Shown: positions 36,170 to 48,296, counted from the first letter of the stretch. The stretch: DNA of 64,000 nucleotides from Mesorhizobium shangrilense (GCF_028826155.1 NZ_JAQGPN010000001.1:3663501-3727500), one strand, 5' to 3'. A program made the numbers and translations. Notes: generated by a model from the sequence alone, not told the origin.

Positions 36170-37015
36170 ATGGTTGCAAGGGATGTTATCGACGGCGCTG
36201 CCGCATCGGCGCCGCGCACGCTGGTCTATCGCCAGTCCGCCTGGACGCGGGCGACACACTGGATCTGGGCCGCCAGCCTCTTTTTCCTGCTGCTCAGCGG
36301 CCTGCAGATCTTCAACGCGCATCCGACTCTCTACATCGGCGACCAGTCGGGGTTCGAGTTCGACAACAGCGTGCTGTCGATCGGCGCGCAGAAGGCCGAT
36401 ACCAGCGTTGTCGGCGTCACGAAGGCGCTCGGATTAACGTTCGACACCACCGGCTTGCTCGGCGTCTCGGGCGAACGCGCCGAGCATCGCGCCTTTCCGG
36501 CCTGGGCGACGATCCCCTCCTATCGCGACCTCGGAACGGGCAGGGTCGTTCACTTCTTCTTCGCATGGGTGCTGGTCGCGACACTTGGCGTCTGGCTCGT
36601 AGCAGGGATCCTCAACGGCCATCTCCGCCGCGACCTTGTTCCTCGCCTCAGCGACATGCGCGCCCTCCCGCGCGACCTCGCCGACCACCTGAAGCTGAAA
36701 TTCCATCACACGCGTGAGTACAACACCCTCCAGAAGCTGGCCTACGCCGGGATCCTGTTCGTGTTGCTGCCGCTGATGATCGCCACCGGCCTCGCGATGT
36801 CGCCTGGCGCGAACGCGCTCATGCCGTGGCTGCCGGAACTGCTGGGCGGCCGCCAGACCGCGCGTACGATCCACTTCGTCGCGATGCTGCTTCTGGTCGG
36901 CTTCTTCGTCATTCACATGCTGATGATCGTCGCGGCCGGACCTATCAACGAAATGCGCTCGATCGTGACTGGCTGGTATCGCATCGATCGCCGCGAGCCG
37001 ATGACGGGAGGCTGA
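36170..37015 (+). CDS. Cytochrome b561-type membrane haem protein
   Basis: A 281-aa inner-membrane di-haem cytochrome b (b561/Ni-hydrogenase type). Histidines that can hold haem are in the first segment (WTRATHWIWAASLFFLLLSGLQIFNAH), in GTGRVVHFFFAWVLVATLGVWL, and in the last segment (RTIHFVAMLLLVGFFVIHMLMI). The start at 36170 follows GGAGG at 36156-36160. The molybdopterin protein starts one base after its stop, so the two form a redox pair: this subunit should pass electrons between the quinone pool and the periplasmic molybdoenzyme. Confidence 0.88.
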   Translation: MVARDVIDGAAASAPRTLVYRQSAWTRATHWIWAASLFFLLLSGLQIFNAHPTLYIGDQSGFEFDNSVLSIGAQKADTSVVGVTKALGLTFDTTGLLGVSGERAEHRAFPAWATIPSYRDLGTGRVVHFFFAWVLVATLGVWLVAGILNGHLRRDLVPRLSDMRALPRDLADHLKLKFHHTREYNTLQKLAYAGILFVLLPLMIATGLAMSPGANALMPWLPELLGGRQTARTIHFVAMLLLVGFFVIHMLMIVAAGPINEMRSIVTGWYRIDRREPMTGG

Positions 37016-37016
37016 A

Positions 37017-37808
37017 ATGAGGACGCCCCATCTTTCGCGCCGCGCCCTGCTGTCGGCTGCAGGTGCTGCAGGTTCCGGCCTCCTGCTTTCCGGCTGCGAT
37101 GCGTTCGGCCTGCTGGAGGGTTCCGACAGCGTCGTTCGCAGCACGCTGGAGCGCGCCAACGACCTCACCTACCGCGTCCAGCGCTTGCTGCTGGGCGCGG
37201 ACCGGCTGGCGCCCGAATTTGCGGAAAGCGACATCCGCCAGGGTCAGCGGCCGAACGGCGTCACTTCGCCCGCCGACCAGGACTATCAGGACCTTCTCGC
37301 CGGAGATTTCGCCGACTGGCGTCTCGAAGTGGGCGGACTGGTGGAACGGCCGCTTTCGCTGTCGCGCGATCAGTTGCTTGCCATGCCCTCTCGCACCCAG
37401 ATCACGCGTCATGACTGCGTGGAGGGCTGGAGCACCATCGCCAAATGGACCGGCGTTCCGCTGGCGCTCGTGCTCGACCTGGCAATGGTCAAGCCGCAGG
37501 CTCGCTTCGTGGTCTTCCATTGCATGGATACGATCGAGCGCAGCCTTTCCGGGCAGTTCAGATACTACGGATCGATCGACATGATCGATGCACGTCACCC
37601 GCAGACGATCCTCGCCTACGGGCTCAACGGAAGGCCTTTGCCTGTCGAGAACGGCGCGCCGCTGCGCGTGCGCGTCGAACGCCAGCTTGGCTACAAGATG
37701 CCGAAATACCTGCAACGAATTGAACTGACCGACAGCTTCGCCGGCCTGGGCTTCGGCAAGGGCGGGTACTGGGAAGACCGCGGTTACGACTGGTTCGCCG
37801 GCATCTGA
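37017..37808 (+). CDS. Molybdopterin-dependent oxidoreductase, sulfite-oxidase fold, probable Tat lipoprotein
   Basis: A 263-aa protein of the sulfite oxidase/YedY superfamily. The N terminus LSRRALLSAAGAAGSGLLLSGC has a twin-Arg and a lipobox (LSGC), so export by Tat followed by lipidation is likely. The molybdenum-ligand cysteine is in ITRHDCVEGWSTIAKW, and VERQLGYKMPKYLQRIEL is the typical C-terminal segment. It should reduce or oxidise a small substrate in the periplasm with the adjacent cytochrome b. It is neither MsrP in length nor in cytochrome partner, so the substrate stays open. Confidence 0.9.
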   Translation: MRTPHLSRRALLSAAGAAGSGLLLSGCDAFGLLEGSDSVVRSTLERANDLTYRVQRLLLGADRLAPEFAESDIRQGQRPNGVTSPADQDYQDLLAGDFADWRLEVGGLVERPLSLSRDQLLAMPSRTQITRHDCVEGWSTIAKWTGVPLALVLDLAMVKPQARFVVFHCMDTIERSLSGQFRYYGSIDMIDARHPQTILAYGLNGRPLPVENGAPLRVRVERQLGYKMPKYLQRIELTDSFAGLGFGKGGYWEDRGYDWFAGI

Positions 37809-37896
37809 ACGAGCCCGGGGCGAAATGGGAGGGGTGACAAAGCCCGCACGATCGGCTAGGGAATCGGCCGTCGAGGGCTTCGGCCCTGCCGGTTTG

Positions 37897-38077
37897 CGGG
37901 AGAGAGCAGCTTTGCTGCCGCCGAAGGGGAAATCGCCCGAAATCTCTCAGGCAAAAGAACCGTAACCGGACGAAGACGCTCTGGAAAGTCGGGGACGAAA
38001 CGCCCCGCGCCGAAGGTGTAAGCGCCGCTGACAGAGTTCCGGCAGCGCGAGTCTCTCAGGCTTCCGACAGAGGGGCA
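37897..38077 (+). ncRNA. Tandem glycine riboswitch
   Basis: Two consecutive glycine aptamers precede the glycine cleavage genes. Aptamer 1 shows GGGAGAG, GCCGAAGGGG and AATCTCTCAGGCAAAAG (37897 to about 37970). Aptamer 2 shows GCTCTGGAAAGT, GCGCCGAAGG and GTCTCTCAGGC, closing with CAGAGGGGC near 38077. A GCCGCTTCAAGCGGC hairpin (38085-38099) and the GGAGG of gcvT follow, with no T-run, so control of ribosome access rather than termination is possible. Glycine binding turns the operon on in known cases. Confidence 0.95.
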
Positions 38078-38125
38078 CGGAACGGCCGCTTCAAGCGGCG
38101 CTTGCGTGCGACTCTGGAGGACCGA

Positions 38126-39229
38126 TTGAGCAACGACGACCTGAAACACCTGCCCCTCGAAGACCTGCATGTTGCGGCTGGCGCCAAGTTCGGCGGATTT
38201 GCCGGGTGGTCCATGCCGCTCACCTATCCCCCAGGCGTGATGAAGGAGCACCTTCACACCCGCGAGCATGCGGGACTTTTCGACATTTCCCACATGCGTC
38301 TGTTCGAGTTGGCCGGCCCGGGAGCGATCGGCCTTCTCGATCGCGCCTGCCCGCTGGATGCCGGCTCCCTGGCCGCCGCCCAGTCGAAATACACTTTCCT
38401 GCTCGACGAGCAGGCAGGCATTCTCGACGACCTCATCGTGACGCGGCTCGGACCAGACCGCTTCATGGTGGTCGCGAATGCCGGAAACGCCGCTGCCGAT
38501 GAAGCGCGCCTGCGCGCGCTGGGCAAGGATTTCGACTGCGAGATCAAGGCGCTCGATCGCGTCTTTCTCGCGCTGCAGGGACCGGAGGCGGAGGCCGCCC
38601 TGTCAAAGGCGGGCGTTTCGGCGGCACAGCCCCTCGCCTTCATGACGGGGATCGAACCGCAGCCCGACTGGTTCCTCAGCCGCTCCGGCTACACCGGCGA
38701 GGACGGCTTTGAGATCGGCCTGCCCGAAGCGGACGCGCGCAGCCTTGTCGCCAAGCTGCTGGCCGACGGGCGCGTGATGTGGATCGGACTCGCAGCGCGC
38801 GACAGCCTCCGCCTGGAGGCTGGCCTCTGCCTTCACGGGCAGGATATCACCGAAGCACTGAACCCAGTCTCCGCCGGCCTGCTCTGGGCAATCCCGAAGG
38901 AGATCCGCGCCAGCGGCGCGTTCGTTGGTGCGGAAGCGTTACGGTCGCTGATTGCCGCGGGCGCCGCCGAAAAGCGCGTCGGGCTCAAGCCGGAAGGCCG
39001 CCAGCCGGTGCGCGCCGGCGTCGAACTCTATGACGAGGCGGGCAACTCCATCGGCCGAGTCACCTCCGGCGGCTTTGGTCCCTCGGCCGGGCATCCCGTC
39101 GCCATGGGATATGTCGCAACCGACCTCGCCAAACCCGGAACCCGTGTTTTCGCGGACGTCCGCGGGACGAGGATTCCCGTCGACGTCCACACGCTTCCCT
39201 TCACGCCGCACCGCTACCGCAAAGGATGA
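38126..39229 (+). CDS. gcvT: Glycine cleavage system T protein (aminomethyltransferase)
   Basis: A 367-aa tetrahydrofolate-dependent aminomethyltransferase that takes the aminomethyl group from lipoyl-GcvH, yielding ammonia and 5,10-methylene-[40 protein letters not shown], the catalytic-Asp region and the C-terminal [24 protein letters not shown] are typical. Translation starts at TTG 38126, five bases after GGAGG (38116-38120); no ATG fits the riboswitch boundary. It is the first gene of gcvTHP, controlled by the glycine riboswitch. Confidence 0.96.
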   Translation: MSNDDLKHLPLEDLHVAAGAKFGGFAGWSMPLTYPPGVMKEHLHTREHAGLFDISHMRLFELAGPGAIGLLDRACPLDAGSLAAAQSKYTFLLDEQAGILDDLIVTRLGPDRFMVVANAGNAAADEARLRALGKDFDCEIKALDRVFLALQGPEAEAALSKAGVSAAQPLAFMTGIEPQPDWFLSRSGYTGEDGFEIGLPEADARSLVAKLLADGRVMWIGLAARDSLRLEAGLCLHGQDITEALNPVSAGLLWAIPKEIRASGAFVGAEALRSLIAAGAAEKRVGLKPEGRQPVRAGVELYDEAGNSIGRVTSGGFGPSAGHPVAMGYVATDLAKPGTRVFADVRGTRIPVDVHTLPFTPHRYRKG

Positions 39230-39234
39230 TCCTG

Positions 39235-39603
39235 ATGGCCGCTACCTATTACACCGAAGACCATGAATGGCTGAGCGTCGATGGCGACGTCGCCACGATC
39301 GGCATCACCGACTATGCACAGGAGCAGCTGGGCGACATCGTTTTCGTCGACCTTCCGGAAGCCGGTCGCGGCCTGAAGAAGGGCGAAACGGCCGTGGTTG
39401 TAGAGTCCGTCAAGGCCGCGTCGGACGTCTATGCGCCGGTCGATGGCGAGATCATCGAGGCGAATGGCGCACTGTCGTCCGATCCGGCGCTGATCAACTC
39501 GGCGGCGACCGGTGACGGCTGGCTCTGGAAGATGAAGCTCGCGGACAAGAGCCAGCTCGCAGGGCTGATGGATGAGGCGGGCTACAAAGCCCATATCGGC
39601 TAA
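39235..39603 (+). CDS. gcvH: Glycine cleavage system H protein
   Basis: A 122-aa lipoyl carrier protein that shuttles the aminomethyl group between GcvP and GcvT. The lipoylated lysine is in [19 protein letters not shown] (Lys60). The start at 39235 is favoured because AAGGA at 39222-39226 is eight bases away and the protein then begins [12 protein letters not shown] as usual; an ATG at 39226, overlapping the gcvT stop, is in frame as well. Confidence 0.97.
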   Translation: MAATYYTEDHEWLSVDGDVATIGITDYAQEQLGDIVFVDLPEAGRGLKKGETAVVVESVKAASDVYAPVDGEIIEANGALSSDPALINSAATGDGWLWKMKLADKSQLAGLMDEAGYKAHIG

Positions 39604-39618
39604 CGGAACCCCGACATC

Positions 39619-42426
<2,808 letters not shown>

Positions 42427-42519
42427 GCTCGTGAACCGACATTTTCGCCCCAACGAAGTGGTTCGATTGCATCGGAGACTGCAGATCATTGATCGCATGT
42501 ATCCGATAGGCTACAGATA

Positions 42520-42816
42520 GTGATCGAAGTTCGGCGAACCGCTGCGTATGACGCCTGGTTCGCCGAGCTTCGCGATCTCAATGCGCGTGCTCGCATCAAC
42601 GCCCGGATACGCCGTTTGTCGCTCGGGAACCTCGGCGACACGAAATCTCTTGGCGGTGGCATTCACGAATTGAGGATCGACTATGGTCCCGGCTATCGCG
42701 TGTATTTTGTCAATCGGGAAGGAACAATTGTCGTGTTGCTCTGTGGCGGCGACAAGCGGACCCAGAACCGGGACATTGCGAACGCGCGGTCCCTCGCCTC
42801 ACTGTTGCGGGATTGA
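42520..42816 (+). CDS. RelE/ParE-superfamily toxin (HigB-like addiction killer protein)
   Basis: A 98-aa toxin-like protein with the RelE fold pattern of the COG3657 group: YDAWFAELRDLNARARINARIRRL, then IHELRIDYGPGYRVYFVNR and LLCGGDKRTQNRDIANAR. Such toxins cleave mRNA at the ribosome. It starts at GTG. The antitoxin gene starts three bases after its stop, toxin first, as in higBA-type modules. It lies 93 bases after gcvP on the same strand, with no terminator seen between. Confidence 0.9.
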   Translation: MIEVRRTAAYDAWFAELRDLNARARINARIRRLSLGNLGDTKSLGGGIHELRIDYGPGYRVYFVNREGTIVVLLCGGDKRTQNRDIANARSLASLLRD

Positions 42817-42818
42817 AG

Positions 42819-43160
42819 ATGGCATTGAAAACGGAACGCTGGGATGTCGTTGAGTATCTGGACGACGACGACGCGATTGCCGCATATCTGGACGCCGTTT
42901 TGGAGGAAGGCGATCCTCAGCTTCTCGCCGCCGCGATCGGCGACGTTGCGCGGGCGCGCGGAATGACCGACATCGCAAGGAGCGCCAATCTTTCGCGAGA
43001 AAGTCTCTACAAAGCTCTGAGCGGAACGGGGAATCCCGAGTTCTCAACCATCATGAAGGTGCTTCAAGCGATGGGCCTTCGTATTTCCATCCGCCCGGTC
43101 GGCCCCACGCCAGATGCCGATGCCTCCGCTGAAGCGCACCATTCCGGAAAGTCCAGCTAG
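42819..43160 (+). CDS. Antitoxin with XRE-type helix-turn-helix (HigA-like)
   Basis: A 113-aa antidote protein of the COG3636 group (putative addiction module antidote). The helix-turn-helix is AIGDVARARGMTDIARSANLSRESLYKALSGTGNPEFSTIMKVLQAMGL (about residues 39-88). The start at ATG 42819 is used; a TTG at 42813 overlapping the toxin stop is possible. It should neutralise the preceding toxin and repress the pair. The 3' end is convergent with the Tad operon, 8 bases from tadD-like. Confidence 0.9.
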   Translation: MALKTERWDVVEYLDDDDAIAAYLDAVLEEGDPQLLAAAIGDVARARGMTDIARSANLSRESLYKALSGTGNPEFSTIMKVLQAMGLRISIRPVGPTPDADASAEAHHSGKSS

Positions 43161-43168
43161 CGCCTCAT

Positions 43169-43636
43169 TCAACTCTTTGCCAGGAGGGCAAGGTTGGCGT
43201 CGACGACGGTGGTGTCAGACATGCCGCTGCGGGCTTCGAGCAACAGTTCCTTGGCCTTGGTCCTGTTGCCGCGCAGCAGCTGGGAATAGCCCATGTTGTT
43301 GATGACCTGCGGCTTGCGGCCGGCGACTTTCAGAAGTTGATCGTAGGCGCGGTCGGCAAAGTCGAAGCGTCCGAGTTCGTCATAGGAGGCCGCCAGCCCC
43401 ATCCACGCCTCGGCATTCGACGCGCGCAATTCGACAGCCTTGCGGAAATGCTTCTCGGCCAGGCCGTAGTTGGCGTCGCGGAACTGCGCCTTGCCCTTGT
43501 CGAGGTCGGTGGCGCTGATGTCCCTGGCGGTGTGCCTGATCGAGGTCGTTTCGGTCGTGTCGACCCCGCTCGTCGTACAGGCCGACAAGAAGGCGACCGC
43601 AGCCGCTGCCACTAGGGCCGAAAAGATCTTGCGCAT
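43169..43636 (-). CDS. tadD: TPR lipoprotein of the Tad locus (TadD-like)
   Basis: A 155-aa lipoprotein: signal peptide with lipobox MRKIFSALVAAAAVAFLSAC and two to three TPR units (AQFRDANYGLAEKHFRKAVEL, then EAWMGLAASYDELGRFDFADRAY and QVINNMGYSQLLRGNRTKAKELL). TadD-like TPR lipoproteins serve as pilotins or assembly factors for the Flp pilus secretin. It is the last gene of the leftward Tad cluster, 111 bases after tadC. It is shorter than the typical TadD of about 250 aa. Confidence 0.85.
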   Translation of the reverse strand: MRKIFSALVAAAAVAFLSACTTSGVDTTETTSIRHTARDISATDLDKGKAQFRDANYGLAEKHFRKAVELRASNAEAWMGLAASYDELGRFDFADRAYDQLLKVAGRKPQVINNMGYSQLLRGNRTKAKELLLEARSGMSDTTVVDANLALLAKS

Positions 43637-43747
43637 GTCCCTGTCCCACTTGCCCCGTTTTCCCGGGTGCTTTCATCAAGGACGATAGCAGGGAGGCATT
43701 AAACTTCGGTCAGGAATTTCGCTTAATTTTATCTGTCCGAGGCAAGA

Positions 43748-44716
43748 CTATTCGAGCATGTTGAGCTTCACGATGATCGGGATGATCGCGATCATCAGGA
43801 CGACCGGAAGAATACATACCGTGACCGGCACCGACATCTTCGCCGGCAGCGCATGAGCCTTCTCCTCGGCGAGCGACATGCGCTTGTGGCGCATCTCGTC
43901 CGAGAACACGCGCAACGCTCCCGAGAGACTGGTGCCGAGTTCCCTCGACTGCTGCAGCAGCGTCGCGAAAGAGCGGACCTCATCAAGGTTCAGCCGCTCC
44001 GACAATGATCTCAGCGCATCGTCCAGGCGGCGGCCCGCGCGGAGCTCGAGCGAGACGAGCTGCAGGTTCTGGCTGAGCGAGGGATAGGTCAGCGCCAGTT
44101 CCTTCGACACACGCTCGATGCCAGCCTCCATGCTCATGCCGGCGTCCGAACAGACGATCATCAGATCCATGAAGTCCGGAAAGCCGTTGCGGTATTCACG
44201 CACTTTGGAGCGGATGCGTCCGGCGAGGACCAGACCGGTCGCGAAATAGCCGGCGCCGCCGGCCATGACGACGAAGGTCCAGCGGCTCATCGTCGAGGCG
44301 TCACGGCCCAGCCAGCGCTCCAGCAGGAAAGCGGCGAGCGCAAGGCCGAAGAACATCGCGAAACGGATGAGGAAGTAGTTGCCCACGGCGTTCGGATTCA
44401 TGTAGCCGGCCTGGATGAGCTTCATCCTCAGTCGGGCCACGTTCTCCGGGTCACTCTTGGAATAGAACTCCTGCGTGGTCTTCAGCGCCCGCTCGTGCAC
44501 CATTGCGGCGCCGGACTTTTCCGGGGTCGGCTCGGCCTTCGCGGCCGCCTTTATCTCCTCGAGCTTGAGCCGCCGCTTCACTTCGTTGCGCGCCTCGCCC
44601 CCGGCCAGCAGGGGCCACGCCAGGACGACGCCGCCGGCAAGTAGCATCAGCACGGCAATCGGCAGCATCAGCGTCGAGGCGGCCGAAGAGGAAACGAGGG
44701 CGACCAGGGTTTCCAT
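43748..44716 (-). CDS. tadC: Type II secretion F-family platform protein TadC
   Basis: A 322-aa inner-membrane protein of the T2SS F domain family (PF00482). Membrane segments are near residues 17-38, 120-160 and at the C terminus, and the cytoplasmic F domain is seen in FPDFMDLMIVCSDAGMSMEAGIERVSKEL and MRHKRMSLAEEKAHALPAKMSVPVTVC. With TadB it forms the inner-membrane platform for Flp pilus assembly. It begins three bases behind the tadB stop, so the two are cotranscribed. Confidence 0.94.
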   Translation of the reverse strand: METLVALVSSSAASTLMLPIAVLMLLAGGVVLAWPLLAGGEARNEVKRRLKLEEIKAAAKAEPTPEKSGAAMVHERALKTTQEFYSKSDPENVARLRMKLIQAGYMNPNAVGNYFLIRFAMFFGLALAAFLLERWLGRDASTMSRWTFVVMAGGAGYFATGLVLAGRIRSKVREYRNGFPDFMDLMIVCSDAGMSMEAGIERVSKELALTYPSLSQNLQLVSLELRAGRRLDDALRSLSERLNLDEVRSFATLLQQSRELGTSLSGALRVFSDEMRHKRMSLAEEKAHALPAKMSVPVTVCILPVVLMIAIIPIIVKLNMLE

Positions 44717-44719
44717 TGC

Positions 44720-45676
44720 CTAGAACCTGAAATTGGCCATCTTGAACATCATGGCGTTGCCCAGCATCAGCCACGCGATCGAGCTGATCAGGAGATACCA
44801 GGTCAGAGGTTCGTCCCAGATGTCCGCGTAGTAGTTCGGCATCAGCACGGTGATCGCGGCAAAGAGGAGCGCCGGCACCGCGGTCAGGATGTAGGCAGAC
44901 ATGCGGCCTTCCGTCGAAATGGCGCGTACCTTGCGGCGCAGCTTGCCGCGCTCCCGGATGACCGTCGCCAGGCCGTCCAGTATCTCGCGCAGGTTGCCTC
45001 CGGTGGTGCTCTGGATCGAGACCGCCGTGACGAACAGCGGCAGATCCTCGTGGCCGACGCGCTCGAACAGGTTTTGCAGCGCCGAGACCAGGTCAGAGCC
45101 ATAAGTCACCTCGTCGGCGATGACGCCGAATTCTGTGCCGATCGGGTCCGGCATTTCGCGCGCCACCATAGCGATCGCCACCGGCACCGGATGCCCCGCC
45201 TTCAGGCCGCGGGTGATCAGCTCAATAGCCTCCGGCAGCTGCATGCCGAACATCTTGTGGCGGCGTTTGAGGAGATACTTCATTGCCATGAGCGGGAAGA
45301 CGAAGCAAAGCACGGGAAAGGCGGCCGCCGCATAAGCCGTCGACAGGCCCTTCCAGGTCGCGAGAACTACGACCGCAAGGGCCACGCCCGACGTCTTCAG
45401 CAGGAACTGCGGGAGCGGCGTCGTCAGCCCCGATTGCGTTCGCAAGGCGCGGAAGCCGGCAGGCGAGAAGATCGATCGACTGCCGTCGAGACCCCTCTCC
45501 TTGCGCAGCTGGATCAGCACCTGTTCCTGCGTGAGGCTCTTTTCCTGGAGCTTCATGCGCCGGTTGATCGCCTCACGCCGGTCGGCGCTGCTGGAGACAA
45601 GCAGATAGACCGCCTCCGCGATCATGATCGCGGTGAGGCCGACAGCGGCGTAGATGACGAAGAGACCGTTACCCAT
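44720..45676 (-). CDS. tadB: Type II secretion F-family platform protein TadB
   Basis: A 318-aa inner-membrane platform protein. An N-terminal membrane segment (IYAAVGLTAIMIAEAVYLLV), a pair of central segments and the F domain (QLPEAIELITRGLKAGHPVPVAIAMVAREMPDPIGTEFGVI, and ISTEGRMSAYILTAVPALLF) are in the expected order. It lies 8 bases after cpaF and 3 bases before tadC, and should couple the CpaF ATPase to pilin polymerisation. Confidence 0.94.
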   Translation of the reverse strand: MGNGLFVIYAAVGLTAIMIAEAVYLLVSSSADRREAINRRMKLQEKSLTQEQVLIQLRKERGLDGSRSIFSPAGFRALRTQSGLTTPLPQFLLKTSGVALAVVVLATWKGLSTAYAAAAFPVLCFVFPLMAMKYLLKRRHKMFGMQLPEAIELITRGLKAGHPVPVAIAMVAREMPDPIGTEFGVIADEVTYGSDLVSALQNLFERVGHEDLPLFVTAVSIQSTTGGNLREILDGLATVIRERGKLRRKVRAISTEGRMSAYILTAVPALLFAAITVLMPNYYADIWDEPLTWYLLISSIAWLMLGNAMMFKMANFRF

Positions 45677-45684
45677 GATCTCGC

Positions 45685-47091
45685 CTACGGCTTGCCCGGT
45701 TCGAAATACTTGCCTGGGAACTCGATACCCATGGCGCGCAGGTCCTCCAGGAACCGCGGGCGCAGGCCGGTGGCTTCAAAGTACCCGAGGATCTTTCCGT
45801 CGGCCTCCATGCCGGTACGGACGAAGCGGAAGATCTCCTGCATCTGGATGACGTCGCCCTCCATGCCGGTCACCTCGGCGACGCTGGTCACCTTGCGCTT
45901 GCCGTCCGAGAGGCGCGTCAGCTGGACGATGATGTCGAGCGCGCTGGAGATCTGGCTGCGGATCGACTGCACAGTCATCGGCATTCCGGTCATGCCGAGC
46001 ATCTGCTCGAGGCGGGCGATCGCGTCGCGCGGCGTGTTCGCGTGAATGGTCGCCATGGAGCCCTCATGGCCGGTGTTCATGGCCTGGAGCATATCGAAGG
46101 CCTCCTCGCCGCGGCATTCGCCGAGGATGACGCGGTCGGGGCGCATGCGCAGCGCGTTCTTGACCAGGTCGCGCTGCTTGAGTTCGCCCTGCCCCTCCAC
46201 ATTGGCGGGACGCGTCTCCATGCGGGCCACGTGCGGCTGCTGAAGCTGCAGTTCCGCCGCATCCTCGATGGTGATGAGCCGCTCGTCCTCGGGAATGAAG
46301 GCCGAGAGCGCGTTCAGCATCGTGGTCTTGCCGGTGCCCGTGCCGCCCGAGATGATGGTTGTCTTGCGGGCATGAACGGCTGCCGCCAGCACCTCGGCCA
46401 TGTTCTGCGTCAGGGCTCCGAATTCCACCAACTGGTTGAGGCCGAGCTTGTGCTTGGAGAACTTTCGGATGGAGACCAGCGGCCCGTCGACGCCGATCGG
46501 GCGGATGGCGGCGTTGAAGCGCGAGCCGTCCGCCATGCGCGCGTCGACCATGGGCTGCGATTCGTCCACGCGGCGGCCGACCGCGGCGACGATCTTGTTG
46601 ATGATGCGCAGCAGATGCGCCTCGTCCTTGAAGGGAATCTGCACCTGCGTCAGCTTGCCCTTCTTCTCGATAAAGCAGCTGCGGTGGCCGTTGATGAGAA
46701 TGTCGGCGATGTCCGGGTCCTTGAGCAACGGCTCCAGCGGGCCCAATCCCACCATCTCGTCGACGATGTCATCGACCAGCGAGTCGAGCTCCGCGACGTT
46801 GATGGCCATCCGCTCCTCGCGGATCTTCTCCGATACGAAGTCATGGACCTGTCTGCGCATCTCGTCCTTGGGCAGGCGCTCCAGCGCAATGAGGTTGATC
46901 TCCTCGATCAGCATGCGGTGGATGCGGTCGCGTGCATCGAGCACGCGGTTCGTCTTGGCGTTGCCTGGCGTCTCCGGCCTCGGCGCGGCCTGGCGCGTCG
47001 ACGGGATGACCACCGGCGGCGCGGCGGCCGGTTCCGGCGCGTGCGCCGGCGCGACAGCCCGCTTCTGCAAGGTGGAGAAACGCGACATCAT
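45685..47091 (-). CDS. cpaF: CpaF/TadA family secretion ATPase
   Basis: A 468-aa hexameric ATPase that powers Flp pilus assembly. Walker A is GGTGTGKTT (about residues 249-257), the Asp/Walker B region is [14 protein letters not shown], and [19 protein letters not shown] is the signature of this group. The first 45 residues are Pro/Ala-rich and variable. The start at 47091 is fixed by an ATGA overlap with the cpaE stop; a much longer open frame upstream in the same phase overlaps cpaE and is not coding. Confidence 0.96.
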   Translation of the reverse strand: MMSRFSTLQKRAVAPAHAPEPAAAPPVVIPSTRQAAPRPETPGNAKTNRVLDARDRIHRMLIEEINLIALERLPKDEMRRQVHDFVSEKIREERMAINVAELDSLVDDIVDEMVGLGPLEPLLKDPDIADILINGHRSCFIEKKGKLTQVQIPFKDEAHLLRIINKIVAAVGRRVDESQPMVDARMADGSRFNAAIRPIGVDGPLVSIRKFSKHKLGLNQLVEFGALTQNMAEVLAAAVHARKTTIISGGTGTGKTTMLNALSAFIPEDERLITIEDAAELQLQQPHVARMETRPANVEGQGELKQRDLVKNALRMRPDRVILGECRGEEAFDMLQAMNTGHEGSMATIHANTPRDAIARLEQMLGMTGMPMTVQSIRSQISSALDIIVQLTRLSDGKRKVTSVAEVTGMEGDVIQMQEIFRFVRTGMEADGKILGYFEATGLRPRFLEDLRAMGIEFPGKYFEPGKP

Positions 47092-48296
47092 GCGGTCTTC
47101 CTCAGCAGGCCGCGCCCGAAGGCGAAGAGCGAACGAGACTTCTGCGCCTGCGCTTCGACTTCCTCGGGCAGGATGATCTTTTTCAGGTCGGCGATCACGT
47201 TCGCGTTCGGGTCGATCTTCTGCAGCGGCACGCCGCGGTCCACCGCCTCGCGAACAAGCTTGTAGTTGTTCGAAATGCCGCCCACGAAGTGCTCGCCGAG
47301 AATGGCCTGAACATCCGCCTGCTTGATGCCGTTCTCGAACATCTTCTGCTCGAAGCGATTGACGATGACGTTGGGTTTTACTTCCTTGCCCACCGTTTCG
47401 TAGATCGCCTGGATCAGGCGCTGGGTGTGCCTGAGGCAGGGCACCGTCATTTCGGCGACGATGTAGAGCCTGTTCGAGCCGAGCAACACGGTCTCCGTCC
47501 ACGGGAACCAGGTGCGCGGCATGTCGATGACGACGTTGTCGAAATAGGCGGAAACAAGGTCGAGCATGCGCACCACCACGTCGGTGTTGAACGTGCGCAT
47601 GTCCGACGGCCTTGTCGGCGCAGCAAGAACGCAGAGCCCGCTCTCGTGCTTGGAGAGCATGACGTCCAGCAACTGCCGGTCCAGCCGCTCCGGCTGGTTC
47701 TCGATCTCGGTGATGTCGAAGCGCGGCTCCAGATCGAGATATTCGGCGCAGACGCCCTGCTGGAAGTTCAGGTCGACGACGCAGGTCGATGCGCCGCGCG
47801 AGACGGAATTGTGCAGCTGAAACGCCGTCTGGAGCGCCAGCGTCGTGGTGCCGACGCCGCCGGCCGCCGGCATGAAGGTGGAAATCTCGGATTCCCTGTT
47901 CTCGTCGCGGCCGGGCCCCTGCAGCGCGCGCAGGCACGAGCGGACAAGGTCGGCGGTGGTGAGAGGCTTGATCAGGAAATCCGCGATCTGAAGCTGCACG
48001 AGGATGCGCACCGCCGCGGCATTGAATTCCTGCGTGACGACGACGATCGGCGTGCGACCCTCGAGCCTCCGGACGAGCCGCTGCAGCGCCTCTATGTGCT
48101 CGAGCTTTGAAGCGTCGAGATCGATGATCAATGCCCCGCATTCAGCGTCGTGGATCTCTCCGCGCAGCTCGGCGATCGGCTTCTCTATGGTGAGGAGCTG
48201 GATCTTGTCGGACGACGAGAACGCGGCGCGCGTGTCCTGCACGAACGTCTTGTCGGTAGAGACGAGCGCTATGCTCCCTGTGGACAGGCCGGCCAT
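47088..48296 (-). CDS. cpaE: Pilus assembly protein CpaE/TadZ, MinD/ParA-like
   Basis: A 402-aa polar-localisation factor. Residues about 7-125 form a receiver-like domain (VSTDKTFVQDTRAAF to ADFLIKPLTTADLV) and about 137-390 a MinD-like ATPase domain. The P-loop is AAGGVGTTT (residues 144-152): both the signature lysine and the P-loop lysine of ParA/MinD proteins are replaced, so nucleotide handling may be weak or altered, as proposed for TadZ proteins. It is coupled to cpaF by ATGA. Confidence 0.93.
   Translation of the reverse strand: MAGLSTGSIALVSTDKTFVQDTRAAFSSSDKIQLLTIEKPIAELRGEIHDAECGALIIDLDASKLEHIEALQRLVRRLEGRTPIVVVTQEFNAAAVRILVQLQIADFLIKPLTTADLVRSCLRALQGPGRDENRESEISTFMPAAGGVGTTTLALQTAFQLHNSVSRGASTCVVDLNFQQGVCAEYLDLEPRFDITEIENQPERLDRQLLDVMLSKHESGLCVLAAPTRPSDMRTFNTDVVVRMLDLVSAYFDNVVIDMPRTWFPWTETVLLGSNRLYIVAEMTVPCLRHTQRLIQAIYETVGKEVKPNVIVNRFEQKMFENGIKQADVQAILGEHFVGGISNNYKLVREAVDRGVPLQKIDPNANVIADLKKIILPEEVEAQAQKSRSLFAFGRGLLRKTA

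Noticed and set aside
47092..48141. Upstream extension of cpaF in the same frame
   Set aside because: It overlaps cpaE over its whole length and is Arg-rich; the ATGA junction and homologue length fix the start at 47091.
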